Positions 49,475-58,112 are shown, counted from the stretch's first letter. The stretch is DNA of 64,000 bases from Leuconostoc rapi (GCF_016908715.1 NZ_JAFBEK010000002.1:1-64000); one strand, 5' to 3'. Made by a program: numbers and translations. The notes: generated by a model not told the origin, from the sequence alone.

Positions 49475-50452
49475 GTGGAACATTTAAAAGACAACTCATA
49501 TACAGCAATTAATTGGAATACGATTGAAGATGAACTTGATAAGGCAACTTGGGAAAAGTTGACGCAACAGTTCTGGCTCGATACGCGAATTCCAATTTCA
49601 AACGATTTAAAAACTTGGCGTGGAAATATGTCTGATCAAGAACGTCAAACGATGAACTTGGTGTTCGGTGGTTTAACGACGCTAGATACTTTGCAGTCAC
49701 AAGATGGTATGGCCCAGCTAAAATTAGATGTGGTTAACCAAAAAGAAGAGGCAGTTTTAAATAATATCCAATTTATGGAGTCTGTTCATGCAAAATCTTA
49801 TTCATCGATTTTTGAAACCCTAAATGAAAAGTCGGAAATCGAAGCCATTTTTAATTGGGCAGATACTAACGAATTTTTACAGTATAAGGCCAATCGTATT
49901 AATGATATTTACCGCACGGGAACACCATTGCAGAAAAAAATTGCTTCGGTATTTTTAGAGACATTCTTATTTTATTCTGGATTTTATACACCCCTATATT
50001 TTTTGGGGCACAATAAGATGTTAAATGTTGCCGAAATTATTAAACTGATTATCCGCGATGAATCTGTGCATGGGACATACATTGGTTATAAATTCCAAAT
50101 TGTTTTTAATAAGTTACCTGTAGCAGAACGTGAACACTTACAGAGTTGGATGTATGATCTGCTCTATGAATTATACGAAAATGAAGAAAAGTATACACAC
50201 GAATTGTATGATGATCTCGGCTGGTCAGAGCAAGTATTAACATTTTTGAGATATAACGCCAATAAAGCATTGATGAATTTGGGTCAAGAACCGATGTTTC
50301 CCGATGGTGCAGAAGATGTTAATCCTGTCGTTATGAATGGTATTTCAACATCAACAGCTAACCATGACTTTTTCTCAGGTGTAGGGAATGGTTATTTACT
50401 TGGTGCAGTTGAAGCTATGGAAGAAGACGATTATAATATCGGTAATGATTAA
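49475..50452 (+). CDS. nrdF: Class Ib ribonucleoside-diphosphate reductase beta subunit NrdF
   Basis: Radical-generating subunit with a dimetal site. Metal ligands fit FMESVHAKSYSSIFETL and IIRDESVHGTYIG, with the radical tyrosine likely upstream of the first histidine. The 325-residue length is normal. The start is GTG 49475, just after TTTGGAGGA at the end of nrdI. The gene order H-E-I-F differs from the common H-I-E-F. Confidence 0.95.
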   Translation: MEHLKDNSYTAINWNTIEDELDKATWEKLTQQFWLDTRIPISNDLKTWRGNMSDQERQTMNLVFGGLTTLDTLQSQDGMAQLKLDVVNQKEEAVLNNIQFMESVHAKSYSSIFETLNEKSEIEAIFNWADTNEFLQYKANRINDIYRTGTPLQKKIASVFLETFLFYSGFYTPLYFLGHNKMLNVAEIIKLIIRDESVHGTYIGYKFQIVFNKLPVAEREHLQSWMYDLLYELYENEEKYTHELYDDLGWSEQVLTFLRYNANKALMNLGQEPMFPDGAEDVNPVVMNGISTSTANHDFFSGVGNGYLLGAVEAMEEDDYNIGND

Positions 50453-50465
50453 TTTATACCAAATT

Positions 50466-50509
50466 AAAAAGTCTAAAGTTATCATTTAAATGGTAACTTT
50501 AGACTTTTT
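50466..50509. terminator. Bidirectional terminator after nrdF
   Basis: AAAAAGTCTAAAGTTA pairs with TAACTTTAGACTTTTT. It separates nrdF from the convergent PAP2-like gene and overlaps that gene's last bases. Confidence 0.9.
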
Positions 50510-51176
50510 AAATTTCATCATGTTTAAATATTGAAATATGTGTTTGTAAAAAGATTGCTAGTTTGGGATAAAGGGATGCTGACAAAATAACCCAAGCATA
50601 AGCGAATAACACTGCAGCGACAGTATCGCTTAGGAACTGTGCATTGAAATAAATACGACTCATAATTGTCATTAAACCGATCAATACGCTAAGCCAATTA
50701 ATAATGATTTGTGTGTACAAGGAATTAATATTTGGGGTAACAAGAATTGCCAGGATAAAAATAATTACAAACAAGCCAAATACATGTGTACTTGGAAAGG
50801 CTGAGGAACTGTCCGCAAGTAAATGTCCAACTGGCCTTGAACGATTGATTAACAATCTGATAATTGTCAAAAAAATATCGCCAAGTAATATCGTTGTTAC
50901 AGTCCAAATTGCTGGCACATGAAGTTTAGCAATAACAAGAATGCCAGCCAAAATTACTGCATATGTAACGTCGACGACGGGATTGCCCAAAAAAGTAGCG
51001 ATAGCCATGACGACATCACCAAAATTAGTTTGGATATGAGCAAACCAACTATGAACGGTGTTATCAATGGCAATTGGGAATATGACATTAAATTTAATGA
51101 GTACACCTAACAGGATAGCAATAATAAAACTAATAATTGCTTGTCGACGTTGTTTATTTTTAACAGATACAATCAT
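50508..51176 (-). CDS. PAP2-family membrane protein, probably catalytically altered
   Basis: 222 residues, about six helices, in the phosphatidic-acid-phosphatase type 2 fold. Motif 1 is RLLINRSRP (Arg where Lys is usual), motif 2 is FPSTH, and motif 3 is SRIYFNAQFLSD, where the nucleophilic histidine of SRxxxxxHxxxD is Gln. The family dephosphorylates undecaprenyl- or lipid phosphates; with the nucleophile missing this one may not. The start is ATG 51176, with TTGGAG upstream; a TTG five codons earlier is rejected. Confidence 0.75.
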   Translation of the reverse strand: MIVSVKNKQRRQAIISFIIAILLGVLIKFNVIFPIAIDNTVHSWFAHIQTNFGDVVMAIATFLGNPVVDVTYAVILAGILVIAKLHVPAIWTVTTILLGDIFLTIIRLLINRSRPVGHLLADSSSAFPSTHVFGLFVIIFILAILVTPNINSLYTQIIINWLSVLIGLMTIMSRIYFNAQFLSDTVAAVLFAYAWVILSASLYPKLAIFLQTHISIFKHDEI

Positions 51177-51295
51177 GATATACGACTCCAAATACGGATT
51201 TTTACCTTACTCTAGTATAATGAAAGACGGCAACATACACAAGACTATTAAGACAGTAAAATATAATTATTTAGAAATAATTTATGTGACAGGGG

Positions 51296-51324
51296 TTGTC
51301 AACTACGCATAAATTTGATATGAT
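51296..51324 (+). promoter_or_regulatory. Promoter of tRNA-Tyr/Gln
   Basis: TTGTCA, a 17-base spacer, then TATGAT, ending 20 bases before tRNA-Tyr. Confidence 0.8.
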
Positions 51325-51344
51325 AATATAGTTGTTTGAGATAT

Positions 51345-51427
51345 GGGAGTGTAGCGAAGTCTGGCTAAACGCGACGGACTGTAACTCCGTTCCTTCGGGT
51401 TCGTAGGTTCGAATCCTACCGCTCCCA
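51345..51427 (+). tRNA. tRNA-Tyr(GTA)
   Basis: Long variable arm. The anticodon loop CTGTAAC gives GTA. Acceptor stem GGGAGTG with CGCTCCC. CCA is not encoded. Confidence 0.95.
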
Positions 51428-51466
51428 TAGCCGATTTAATAGTTAACGGCTAAAAAGATTAACTAT

Positions 51467-51538
51467 TGCCCCTTCGCCAAGTGGTAAGGCAGTGGTTTTT
51501 GGTACCGCTATGCGCTGGTTCGAATCCAGCAGGGGCAA
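51467..51538 (+). tRNA. tRNA-Gln(TTG)
   Basis: The anticodon loop TTTTGGT gives TTG. Acceptor stem TGCCCCT with AGGGGCA. CCA is not encoded. It is cotranscribed with tRNA-Tyr. Confidence 0.94.
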
Positions 51539-51542
51539 TGCT

Positions 51543-51568
51543 AAAGGGATTGAAAGATTCCTTTTTTT
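51543..51568 (+). terminator. Terminator of tRNA-Tyr/Gln
   Basis: Short stem AAAGG with CCTTT followed by T7. The stem is weak, but the next, stronger terminator is only 15 bases away. Confidence 0.6.
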
Positions 51569-51582
51569 GTTTGAAAGTAATT

Positions 51583-51618
51583 AAAAAAGTTACCAGCATG
51601 TGCTGGTAACTTTTTTTT
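51583..51618. terminator. Bidirectional terminator before gpmA 3' end
   Basis: AAAAAAGTTACCAGCA pairs with TGCTGGTAACTTTTTT around TG. Confidence 0.9.
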
Positions 51619-51620
51619 AA

Positions 51621-52334
51621 TTACTTGCTCAATGTCTTTTTAGAAATAACTTCTAATGAGTCGTCTAAATCATATACTAAAGGTTGCCCATTAGCAATTT
51701 CTAGATTTAAAATATCATCGTCTGAAATATGCTCAAGATGCTTAGCAAGCGCACGCAATGAATTACCATGTGCGGCAATAACAACGTTTTTACCAGCCTT
51801 TAACTGGGGAGCAATGTCTGACTCCCAGAAAGGTAAAACACGTTCCAAAGTAATCTTCAGATTTTCACCTAATGGGAGCTCACCTTCAGGAACATCAGCG
51901 TAACGACGGTCGAATGCAGGGTATGACTTGCCTTGTACTTCAACAGCTTCTTCGTAACTATCCAACAAGGGTGGTAAAACATCGTATGAACGACGCCAGA
52001 TGTGGACTTGTTCGTCTCCCCACTTTTCAGCAGCTTCGGCTTTGTTTTGGCCTTGCAAAGCACCATAGTGACGTTCGTTTAAACGCCATGACTTAGCCTC
52101 TGGAATAAATAATTGACCTGCTTCTTCTAGTGCTAGATGAAGTGTTGTGATGGCACGTGTCAGAACAGATGTATAGGCTTGGTCGAATTGGATACCTTCG
52201 GTAGCCAAAAGTTCACCAGCTTCTTTTGCTTGTGCAATACCTTTATCTGATAACTTTGTGTCAACCCAACCGTTGAACAAATTTAATGCGTTCCATTCAC
52301 TTTGACCGTGACGGATTAGTACTAACTTAGCCAT
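51621..52334 (-). CDS. gpmA: 2,3-bisphosphoglycerate-dependent phosphoglycerate mutase
   Basis: Glycolytic enzyme interconverting 3- and 2-phosphoglycerate. The phosphohistidine motif [10 protein letters not shown] (His 10 region), the [14 protein letters not shown] loop and the second histidine [10 protein letters not shown] are all present. The 237 residues fit the dPGM family. AAGGAGT precedes the ATG on the reverse strand, with TATAAT further upstream. It is a single gene with a terminator at its end. Confidence 0.96.
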   Translation of the reverse strand: MAKLVLIRHGQSEWNALNLFNGWVDTKLSDKGIAQAKEAGELLATEGIQFDQAYTSVLTRAITTLHLALEEAGQLFIPEAKSWRLNERHYGALQGQNKAEAAEKWGDEQVHIWRRSYDVLPPLLDSYEEAVEVQGKSYPAFDRRYADVPEGELPLGENLKITLERVLPFWESDIAPQLKAGKNVVIAAHGNSLRALAKHLEHISDDDILNLEIANGQPLVYDLDDSLEVISKKTLSK

Positions 52335-52398
52335 GTTTGCTAAACTCCTTAGTTTGTGTTTAATTTAACGATTATATTATACCACGAAAAGCGGACAC

Positions 52399-52423
52399 AA
52401 AAAAACTCGCCTAAGCGAGTTTT
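52399..52423 (-). terminator. Terminator of the cold-shock gene
   Basis: AAAACTCGC pairs with GCGAGTTTT around CTAA, between the cold-shock gene and the gpmA promoter. Confidence 0.85.
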
Positions 52424-52443
52424 CAAAGTATCAGAACCTAATC

Positions 52444-52644
52444 TTACAACTTTGTGATGTTAGCAGCTTGCAATCCGCGGTCTGAAGTTTCAACTTCAAA
52501 TTCAACAGCTTGACCTTCTTCAAGAGTCTTGAAGCCGTCACCTTGAATAGCTGAGAAGTGTGCAAAAACATCTTCTCCGTTTTCACGAGTTACGAAACCG
52601 TAACCCTTTTCGCCGTTAAACCACTTTACTGTGCCTTTTTCCAT
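52444..52644 (-). CDS. csp: Cold-shock protein, CspA family
   Basis: Single-stranded nucleic-acid chaperone of 66 residues. RNP1 (KGYGFVTRE) and RNP2 (VFAHFSAI) are clear, in [16 protein letters not shown] at the N-terminus. AAAGGAGAAA precedes the ATG. The mRNA has a ~120-base leader (see next entry), typical for temperature-controlled csp genes. Confidence 0.96.
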   Translation of the reverse strand: MEKGTVKWFNGEKGYGFVTRENGEDVFAHFSAIQGDGFKTLEEGQAVEFEVETSDRGLQAANITKL

Positions 52645-52775
52645 GATATGTTTCTCCTTTGGTGTGCTCCACCAATGATTTTATTTTGTAACTTAAATAA
52701 TTGGTACTTGAGCGCCTTCCGAGAAAAACAAATCAAAATCAAAAACTTTTATTACAAACCTAGTGTACCATATTG
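52645..52775 (-). promoter_or_regulatory. Promoter and long 5' leader of csp
   Basis: An extended -10 (TGGTACACT, around 52765-52773 on the reverse strand) gives a leader of roughly 120 bases. Long csp leaders often fold differently at low temperature; no specific cold box was identified here. Confidence 0.4.
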
Positions 52776-52849
52776 ATAAAAATAAGCAAGGAAAACATTT
52801 AACAACTATATCAAAGGGTTGAGGTCAAGCGTTTATAACCGGTCGTGTC

Positions 52850-52878
52850 TTGACAAGTACCGCTATTAACGATAAAAT
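52850..52878 (+). promoter_or_regulatory. Promoter of tRNA-Leu(AAG)
   Basis: TTGACA, a 17-base spacer, then TAAAAT, 21 bases before the tRNA. Confidence 0.85.
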
Positions 52879-52899
52879 TATAGAGTTGTTAAAAACTAC

Positions 52900-52984
52900 G
52901 CAGCTGTGGCGGAATTGGCAGACGCGCAGGATTAAGGATCCTGTGCCCGTTAAGGGCGTGCGGGTTCGACTCCCGCTAGCTGCA
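52900..52984 (+). tRNA. tRNA-Leu(AAG)
   Basis: Long variable arm. The anticodon loop TTAAGGA gives AAG. Acceptor stem GCAGCTG with TAGCTGC. CCA is not encoded. It marks the left edge of an accessory region, but no repeat of its 3' end was seen. Confidence 0.95.
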
Positions 52985-52998
52985 TAATCACATGTCAT

Positions 52999-53041
52999 GG
53001 CGATACATCAGGTTTCATAAACCTTGATGTATCGCCTTTTC
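52999..53041 (+). terminator. Terminator of tRNA-Leu
   Basis: GGCGATACATCA-GGTTT pairs with AAACC-TGATGTATCGCC (written as the two arms), followed by TTTTC. Confidence 0.9.
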
Positions 53042-53094
53042 TTAAGAAAAACGTTGCACTGTGTTTCTTAGCATTTCACACAAAAGGATACTTT

Positions 53095-53446
53095 TTACAA
53101 CCTAGCGAGTAAGCCGTTTTTTATTTGTACAAATAGCACATAAGTAACAGTGATAAGTTCTTGACCTGGGATGAGTTTATCAAATTGAGACATGAAGCAC
53201 TGCAAGCGTGGTAATTTTTTTGTTGGCCATAATAAATACTCACTAATATCAAAAATGAGATAATACATAAAAAGGGCAATCATACAGCAAGAATAGCCTG
53301 TAATATGGTTGAATTGGAGCGTTAGAAAGTAAATTTATACTATGAATAACTAAAAACGCCTCCCACAGCATTAAATAGACACAACATTTAAAATATCTTA
53401 ATAAATATGGGGATGAAACACCTGCAAATTGGCGTGTACCCCCCAA
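53095..53446 (-). pseudogene. Possible frameshifted membrane-protein gene
   Basis: Two overlapping reverse-strand reading frames (53446-53249 and 53283-53095) are both hydrophobic and would join across a frameshift into a ~110-residue membrane protein (pieces include YLMLWEAFLVIHSINLL and MYYLIFDISEYLLWP). Neither has a convincing ribosome-binding site, and the first starts inside an inverted repeat. I do not recognise the family. It may also be non-coding AT-rich DNA. Confidence 0.25.
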
Positions 53447-53478
53447 AGTTAAGTGATTTTCACGCTAACTTTGGGAGT
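53444..53478. repeat. Inverted repeat with C/G flank
   Basis: CCCAAAGTTA and TAACTTTGGG arms with an inner CAC/GTG pair and an AT loop. It is flanked by a C run instead of T, so it is not a standard terminator. It could be a remnant of a mobile-element end. Confidence 0.45.
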
Positions 53479-53534
53479 CTGCCTCAGAAACCTATTATAT
53501 CAGTAGATAATACCTTGATCATTGTGCTGAAATT

Positions 53535-53972
53535 TTAGTTTAAAAAGAACACTGAAATTGATAAGTATGTAGCGAACAGCAACCATAATAAGTAGGGCAC
53601 TAATAATAATTTAACGCGGCGCTTGTCCAAAAGGATAATAGCAATAACTAGTAGAAAATTAGAAAACGAGAAAAATACAACGGTCCAAAATATATTTAAT
53701 ACTAATTGAGCATACATGAAAATATACAAGGCTTGACGGTTGTTTGTTACAAAATTTAGATTAGCGCAATAAATACTCAGTAAAATATAAAGTAATCCCC
53801 ATGCAGGCCCGAAAAGCCGTTTTGGTGGCGCTAGTGGTGGTAAATTTAACCCATTATATATGGTCTATCGACACACCACGAATCCACGACACACGCAACG
53901 ATGATAATGTGCCCAGAGCTAGAATAATGGCAATAAATAATATGGCTTTGATTGTGACAGAATTTTTTTCAT
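53535..53972 (-). pseudogene. tspO: TspO/MBR family protein, disrupted by frameshifts
   Basis: The C-terminal part, open from about 53855 to 53535, reads NGLNLPPLAPPKRLFGPAWG, then QLVLNIFW and LLVPYLLW, matching TspO (tryptophan-rich sensory protein, tetrapyrrole-binding membrane protein). The N-terminal part is readable in another frame (IKAILFIAIILALGTLSSL). ATG at 53972 runs into a run of seven A and then a stop. Two frameshifts, one in the A run and one near 53855, must be undone to get a full ~145-residue protein, so it is a decaying gene. Confidence 0.75.
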
Positions 53973-54063
53973 GTTAAACTGCCTTTATTTTCTATCTTAA
54001 AGTTTGTTTTTAGTTTATGACAAATTGCAATGTAACAAACATGCCAAATCAAATGGAGATTAT

Positions 54064-54918
54064 TTATTTTGAAAGTGTTTTATATGTCGCTCGGGATAAG
54101 GCATTCACGTAATCAATGCCATCGTCTTGTGTATGGCCGCCGTTTGACAGTATGGCGATTGTATAATTAACGTTATCATTTTTTACATGTCCGATGCTAT
54201 TAACAATCGCATTTTGGTAGTTATCATTAAGCGGTAACCAGCCGTTTTTAAGTTCTACCACGGTGTCATCGCTAACGCCAGTGGATATACCCCAATTTTG
54301 ATCTTCATTCACATGATTCATTAAGTTAATAATATAATTGCTGTCTGATTGAGATATTATTTTATGGCGATAAAACAGTTCATTTAATAATTTCAACTGA
54401 TCTGTTGCTGTTGTTTGAGTCAAGCCCCAAGTTTGATTAATGTTAGAATTTTTCATATCTAGTTTTTGGAATAGTTTAGGAAACTGATAAATACCACCGA
54501 GTGACACCGTCATTTCAGTAGTGGCGTCATTGTCTGAGTCTTCAATCATTTGTGTTGCTAATATTTTGTCATCGTCGGTTAGTTCACCTAGAGACATTTT
54601 ATACGTGAGAATAAATACTTTGATGATACTAGCAGTGGGATACTTGTTTTTAGAACCATGGGTAAATTTATATACTTTACCTGTTTTTTTGTCATAAACT
54701 GCAATTTGAGCGTTTTTTATATCATCTGTATCTACTTTGGACCATGTACGTTGCAATTGCCGGTTTAAATTGGTGGCTGTTGTTTTATTGTTATGAGTTG
54801 TTTGCTGATCGTAATTTGTAGAGGCACCTAGCACAAGTGTAACAACAATAATGACAGTAGCGATGGCTAATTTTTGTTTGTGAGGCATCAGTATTTTTTT
54901 AATTTTTCTAATATTCAT
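54064..54918 (-). CDS. Serine hydrolase, class A beta-lactamase fold
   Basis: 284 residues. An N-terminal membrane anchor (MNIRKIKKIL, then a hydrophobic stretch ~17-33) leads to an extracellular domain. The active-site triad of the penicillin-recognising fold is present: SIIK in TASIIKVF near residue 96, SDN in EDSDNDA near 127, and KNG in place of KTG in VELKNGWLP. Such proteins are usually peptidoglycan or peptide hydrolases in lactic acid bacteria, and not necessarily drug-resistance enzymes. Its first ~12 codons are nearly identical to those of the gene at 55265. No clear ribosome-binding site. Confidence 0.8.
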   Translation of the reverse strand: MNIRKIKKILMPHKQKLAIATVIIVVTLVLGASTNYDQQTTHNNKTTATNLNRQLQRTWSKVDTDDIKNAQIAVYDKKTGKVYKFTHGSKNKYPTASIIKVFILTYKMSLGELTDDDKILATQMIEDSDNDATTEMTVSLGGIYQFPKLFQKLDMKNSNINQTWGLTQTTATDQLKLLNELFYRHKIISQSDSNYIINLMNHVNEDQNWGISTGVSDDTVVELKNGWLPLNDNYQNAIVNSIGHVKNDNVNYTIAILSNGGHTQDDGIDYVNALSRATYKTLSK

Positions 54919-55264
54919 GAGGACGGGTCATAGTTTCTTGATTTGAGATTGCTATGTTAATCATTTTCACTAAATCAATTAATAAAGGTACCATTAATGT
55001 ACCACATTCACCATGTTTACGTCAGCTAAATAGCTCTGTAACACATACAGGTTACTTTGTTCTCTTGTTCATTGTTTTTAACTTATAGTTTTATTAAGAT
55101 ATTAAACGCCACAAAAATAAAGTAGCCTAAATACATTTCTGTGATTAGGCTACTTATGACAATAGTACAATAAATTTGTCACTTTTTTAAAGAAAGCATG
55201 CAGTGTCTATGAAAATAGGCTTTGGGGATATGCCTCAGTATGGGCGTTTTTTTAAATTCCTGTT
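54919..55264. other. 346-base intergenic region
   Basis: It holds a perfect hairpin AAGTAGCCTAA/TTAGGCTACTT (55122-55158, with TTTATTTTT on the reverse strand, a likely terminator of the gene at 55265). A short motif CTTTGGGGATATGCCTCAG (55220-55238) resembles 53469-53487. No gene is seen. Confidence 0.6.
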
Positions 55265-56425
55265 TTATTGAGGTAACTTTATATCTTGCTGAACAGTGTC
55301 TTCGTCGTCAATAGACGTGTCAGTTGCTTCCTCTAATGTTGGATACATCTTTAGATCGTATAGCATAACACTAGTGTCAGCGTCTCTGTCTGGGTTTAGA
55401 TTCAGTGATGAGACTTTGATTTCACCAGCTTTGATTTTCACGTCAGAGTAGTCTGCAGTGAAATATTTCGAGGCCGTATCGTCGTCGTTTTCCTTGCCGT
55501 AGTATGTTAGCGCTAATTCCGTATTGCCTGACAACTTACCCAATGTCGCCTTAACCAGCTTGAAATTCTTATATTTGTCGCCCAAATTGTCAATTCTGAC
55601 ACGCTCGTCTATCGTCGACAAATTGGTGATGTCAACCGTTTTTGACAATAAACCACTAATTTTAAATTTCAAATTGCCGACCTTATACTTTTTTCCGGCG
55701 ACATTAGGTAAATCAATTGACTTAGATTTCACAGTGACGCTATCGCCATTCGAGAGCTTCGTCTTCTTGCTTGAATCGTAGACATCGTTGCCTTTGAACG
55801 TCAATGAAAACGTTCCAGAACCGTCAACTCCCTTTGATTTAACCTTGAAATCCTTTTCGGATAACGTCACGTTCGATGCTTTTTTTAAACCTTTGACTTT
55901 TTTAGTGACTGAAACGGATTTAAAATACGGCGTTGTTGATGTATCAGAAAGCGTCAACTTAACTTTATCACCGTTCTTTAAGTTTGATGAGTCTCTGTCT
56001 GTGTCTATTTTCGTAGCTTCCATATGATCAAAAAATTCGTCATATTTCGCGACAGCAGTGTCGCCGAGCAGATCAAGACGATCAGTACCGTCACCCATCG
56101 TATTCATAGCCTGAGTATATGTCTTGTCATCGTCGCGGGGTTTTTGAATTTTAGCGAAATCAACACCGGCCTTTTTAGCTTCGACTTTGGCGACTGCCAT
56201 AGCCAACTTGACGCCTTTCTTTTCAGTTTCCTTGGTGTCAGAGTCATCTATGTACCCTGAGCCATTATACCCGCTAAATTTAACTGGCATGGCCTTGAAA
56301 TCACGACTAACGCTAGGTTGAAATGCAGCATTTAACCCAATAGCACCAACGACTACGACAGCAGCAACAACGATAATTTTTTTCTTATGATCAATCAGAA
56401 TCTTTTTAATTTTTATAATATTCAT
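55265..56425 (-). CDS. Membrane-anchored extracellular protein with repeated domain
   Basis: 386 residues, not assigned to a function. The N-terminus (MNIIKIKKILIDHKKK, then hydrophobic ~19-33) is a signal anchor. The outside part is lysine/aspartate-rich and has at least two related segments: VKFSGYNGSGYID ... LKNGDKVKLTLS and VKSKGVDGSGTFSLTF ... LSNGDSVTVKS, which look like tandem beta domains. The anchor is nearly the same as in the serine hydrolase at 54064. It follows the 56446 gene by 20 bases on the same strand, so it is probably cotranscribed. Confidence 0.75.
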   Translation of the reverse strand: MNIIKIKKILIDHKKKIIVVAAVVVVGAIGLNAAFQPSVSRDFKAMPVKFSGYNGSGYIDDSDTKETEKKGVKLAMAVAKVEAKKAGVDFAKIQKPRDDDKTYTQAMNTMGDGTDRLDLLGDTAVAKYDEFFDHMEATKIDTDRDSSNLKNGDKVKLTLSDTSTTPYFKSVSVTKKVKGLKKASNVTLSEKDFKVKSKGVDGSGTFSLTFKGNDVYDSSKKTKLSNGDSVTVKSKSIDLPNVAGKKYKVGNLKFKISGLLSKTVDITNLSTIDERVRIDNLGDKYKNFKLVKATLGKLSGNTELALTYYGKENDDDTASKYFTADYSDVKIKAGEIKVSSLNLNPDRDADTSVMLYDLKMYPTLEEATDTSIDDEDTVQQDIKLPQ

Positions 56426-56445
56426 GAGAATGTTCCATATTTTCC

Positions 56446-57486
56446 TTATTCTGTGATTAGTTTTTTAACTTGTTTAAATTTAGGGTCGCCTTTATATTGT
56501 GTATATAATGAGCTCAAACTTTTGGTACCAACGGTTTCAGCACCAGCGTCTTGTTCTGCACCTGATACGCGTGTGCCTTGATTTTTGTAAGTAATGGTAT
56601 CATCAGAAATTGTGAAGTAACCTTGCTTATAAGTTGTATTATCAATATTGCTAGGGACGTTATTCAACTTCACGATGTTTTTGACACCATCTAATGAAAT
56701 TGTGATGCCTGAAAAGGTCACATCCGTAATTTTGCCATTATTGACATCGACGTGTGTTGAATCAAATGCATTACTTGTGACATTTGATTTGCCTGATAAA
56801 ATCGTGTCGACAGTTAGGTCACCATAATCAGATACAAAACCTGAAGGTAGACCTAAGAGTGCCAAGGCTTGTTTATCGATATTAGATAATGCATTAATTG
56901 CGCTTGTATCAGTTGTTGATACTTCCTTTTGAAGGGTATATATATTTTCTTCACCAAATTGTTGACCAGAATAAATTCTGTCTTGCGAACTGTCAGATGA
57001 GCCACTAAAAGTCACATTTTTTGGAATAAAGTAAAGTGGGGCTAACATGGATGCACCTTCCGTTGGTAAGTGATCAGCGCCTATCTCTGCTTTTAACATG
57101 TTATCTTCGATTTTGGCTTTATCAAGATACACTTTTCCTTTTGGTGCAGTTTGTCCAGAACTTGAACGAGACAGTAAACCTGTTCTGCTAAAAACAAAAG
57201 TATCGCCGGCTGGGTTTGACCATGTGCCGCTAACGCTTGAAAAATTATTCGCCTTGATTTGCGTTAAATTCATACCAATGTTATTTTTTGTTGCAGTTGA
57301 GGATGATGATTTAATGGTTTCACTTGACGTGCTGGTGCTTTTTGATCGGGTTGCCGGCTTTTTTGCTTGTTGTGCCTTTTTACTGCTGTGCTGTGTCGGC
57401 ATTTGATTTACTGCTGCATAAACTCCTACAACGCCAAAACTTAAGACAACTGCACCAGAGATTAACCATGTTAGTTTTCTGTTCAT
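56446..57486 (-). CDS. Secreted or anchored Ser/Thr-rich protein, possibly DUF6287 type
   Basis: 346 residues. The N-terminal hydrophobic segment (WLISGAVVLSFGVVGVYAAV) is followed by a Ser/Thr/Lys-rich linker (about residues 33-68) and then MNLTQIKANNFSSVSGTW, a start resembling the DUF6287 domain of lactic acid bacteria. The remainder contains extended beta-like stretches. AAAGGA precedes the ATG. It is first of a two-gene unit with the 55265 gene. The function is unknown; surface exposure is likely. Confidence 0.7.
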   Translation of the reverse strand: MNRKLTWLISGAVVLSFGVVGVYAAVNQMPTQHSSKKAQQAKKPATRSKSTSTSSETIKSSSSTATKNNIGMNLTQIKANNFSSVSGTWSNPAGDTFVFSRTGLLSRSSSGQTAPKGKVYLDKAKIEDNMLKAEIGADHLPTEGASMLAPLYFIPKNVTFSGSSDSSQDRIYSGQQFGEENIYTLQKEVSTTDTSAINALSNIDKQALALLGLPSGFVSDYGDLTVDTILSGKSNVTSNAFDSTHVDVNNGKITDVTFSGITISLDGVKNIVKLNNVPSNIDNTTYKQGYFTISDDTITYKNQGTRVSGAEQDAGAETVGTKSLSSLYTQYKGDPKFKQVKKLITE

Positions 57487-57512
57487 AATTTTTTCCTTTG
57501 TGACGTACTTGT

Positions 57513-57560
57513 AAAAAAAGCCAGAGACGCGTTAATAATCGTCTTCTTTGGCCTTTTTTT
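57513..57560 (-). terminator. Terminator of the 57588 gene
   Basis: AAAAAAAGCCA-AGACG pairs with CGTCT-TTGGC then TTTTTTT, with mispairs. It lies downstream of the reverse-strand 57588 gene. Confidence 0.8.
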
Positions 57561-57587
57561 GCAGTATGAGTGTGTTCTTATTATTTA

Positions 57588-58112
57588 CTAATTGTTACGC
57601 AAGCCATCGACGATTGTTTGTGCATTCTCTTGAGAATGTTTTCTAACGTTTCTATCATCATAAAACTTTGCAATTTCTGCTAACACTTGTTCTTCGAACT
57701 CGGCAACGTGATTAGCTTCAAAAAATGGTAAATAAACTCGCTTTTCGACACCATTTCTTTCGTAAGCAAAAACTGTGATAATACCACTACCGAAAATGCC
57801 TACACCAATAAGTGCAAGAACAATACCTACTAATGGAGAACTTGATAGTGCCATAAGACCACCGATTGCAATTATTAATCCTAAAAATATACGGCCAATT
57901 TTAAACTCTTTGTTCGAGGAAACGTTTGAAACATTTCCTAAAGGTGATGAATCTTTTGTCATTCCTGCTGGAATCATTCCGAATAAAATCGTGTTTTGCA
58001 TCTTTATCTTTAAAAAACCATCTGGTGATACGTACATATTTCCTTTGATCCAAGGGGTAACAAGACTTACAGCAAAGTCTTTGTTATTGGAAGTTTGAAT
58101 TGATTCAACCAT
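57588..58112 (-). CDS. Small membrane protein of unknown function
   Basis: 174 residues with two adjacent hydrophobic helices (IGRIFLGLIIAIGGLMALSS and LVGIVLALIGVGIFGSGII) between polar ends. The N-terminal part could be a small beta (PH-like) domain. AGGAG precedes the ATG. It is divergent from the XRE regulator at 58320, which might control it. Family not recognised. Confidence 0.7.
   Translation of the reverse strand: MVESIQTSNNKDFAVSLVTPWIKGNMYVSPDGFLKIKMQNTILFGMIPAGMTKDSSPLGNVSNVSSNKEFKIGRIFLGLIIAIGGLMALSSSPLVGIVLALIGVGIFGSGIITVFAYERNGVEKRVYLPFFEANHVAEFEEQVLAEIAKFYDDRNVRKHSQENAQTIVDGLRNN

Noticed and set aside
52985-53095. Attachment-site duplication of the tRNA-Leu 3' end
   Set aside because: No second copy of the tRNA 3' end was seen in the window, and no integrase gene is present.
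54064-54918. True beta-lactamase resistance gene
   Set aside because: It has the fold motifs but KNG instead of KTG and a membrane anchor; similar proteins in lactic acid bacteria are mostly peptidoglycan-related.
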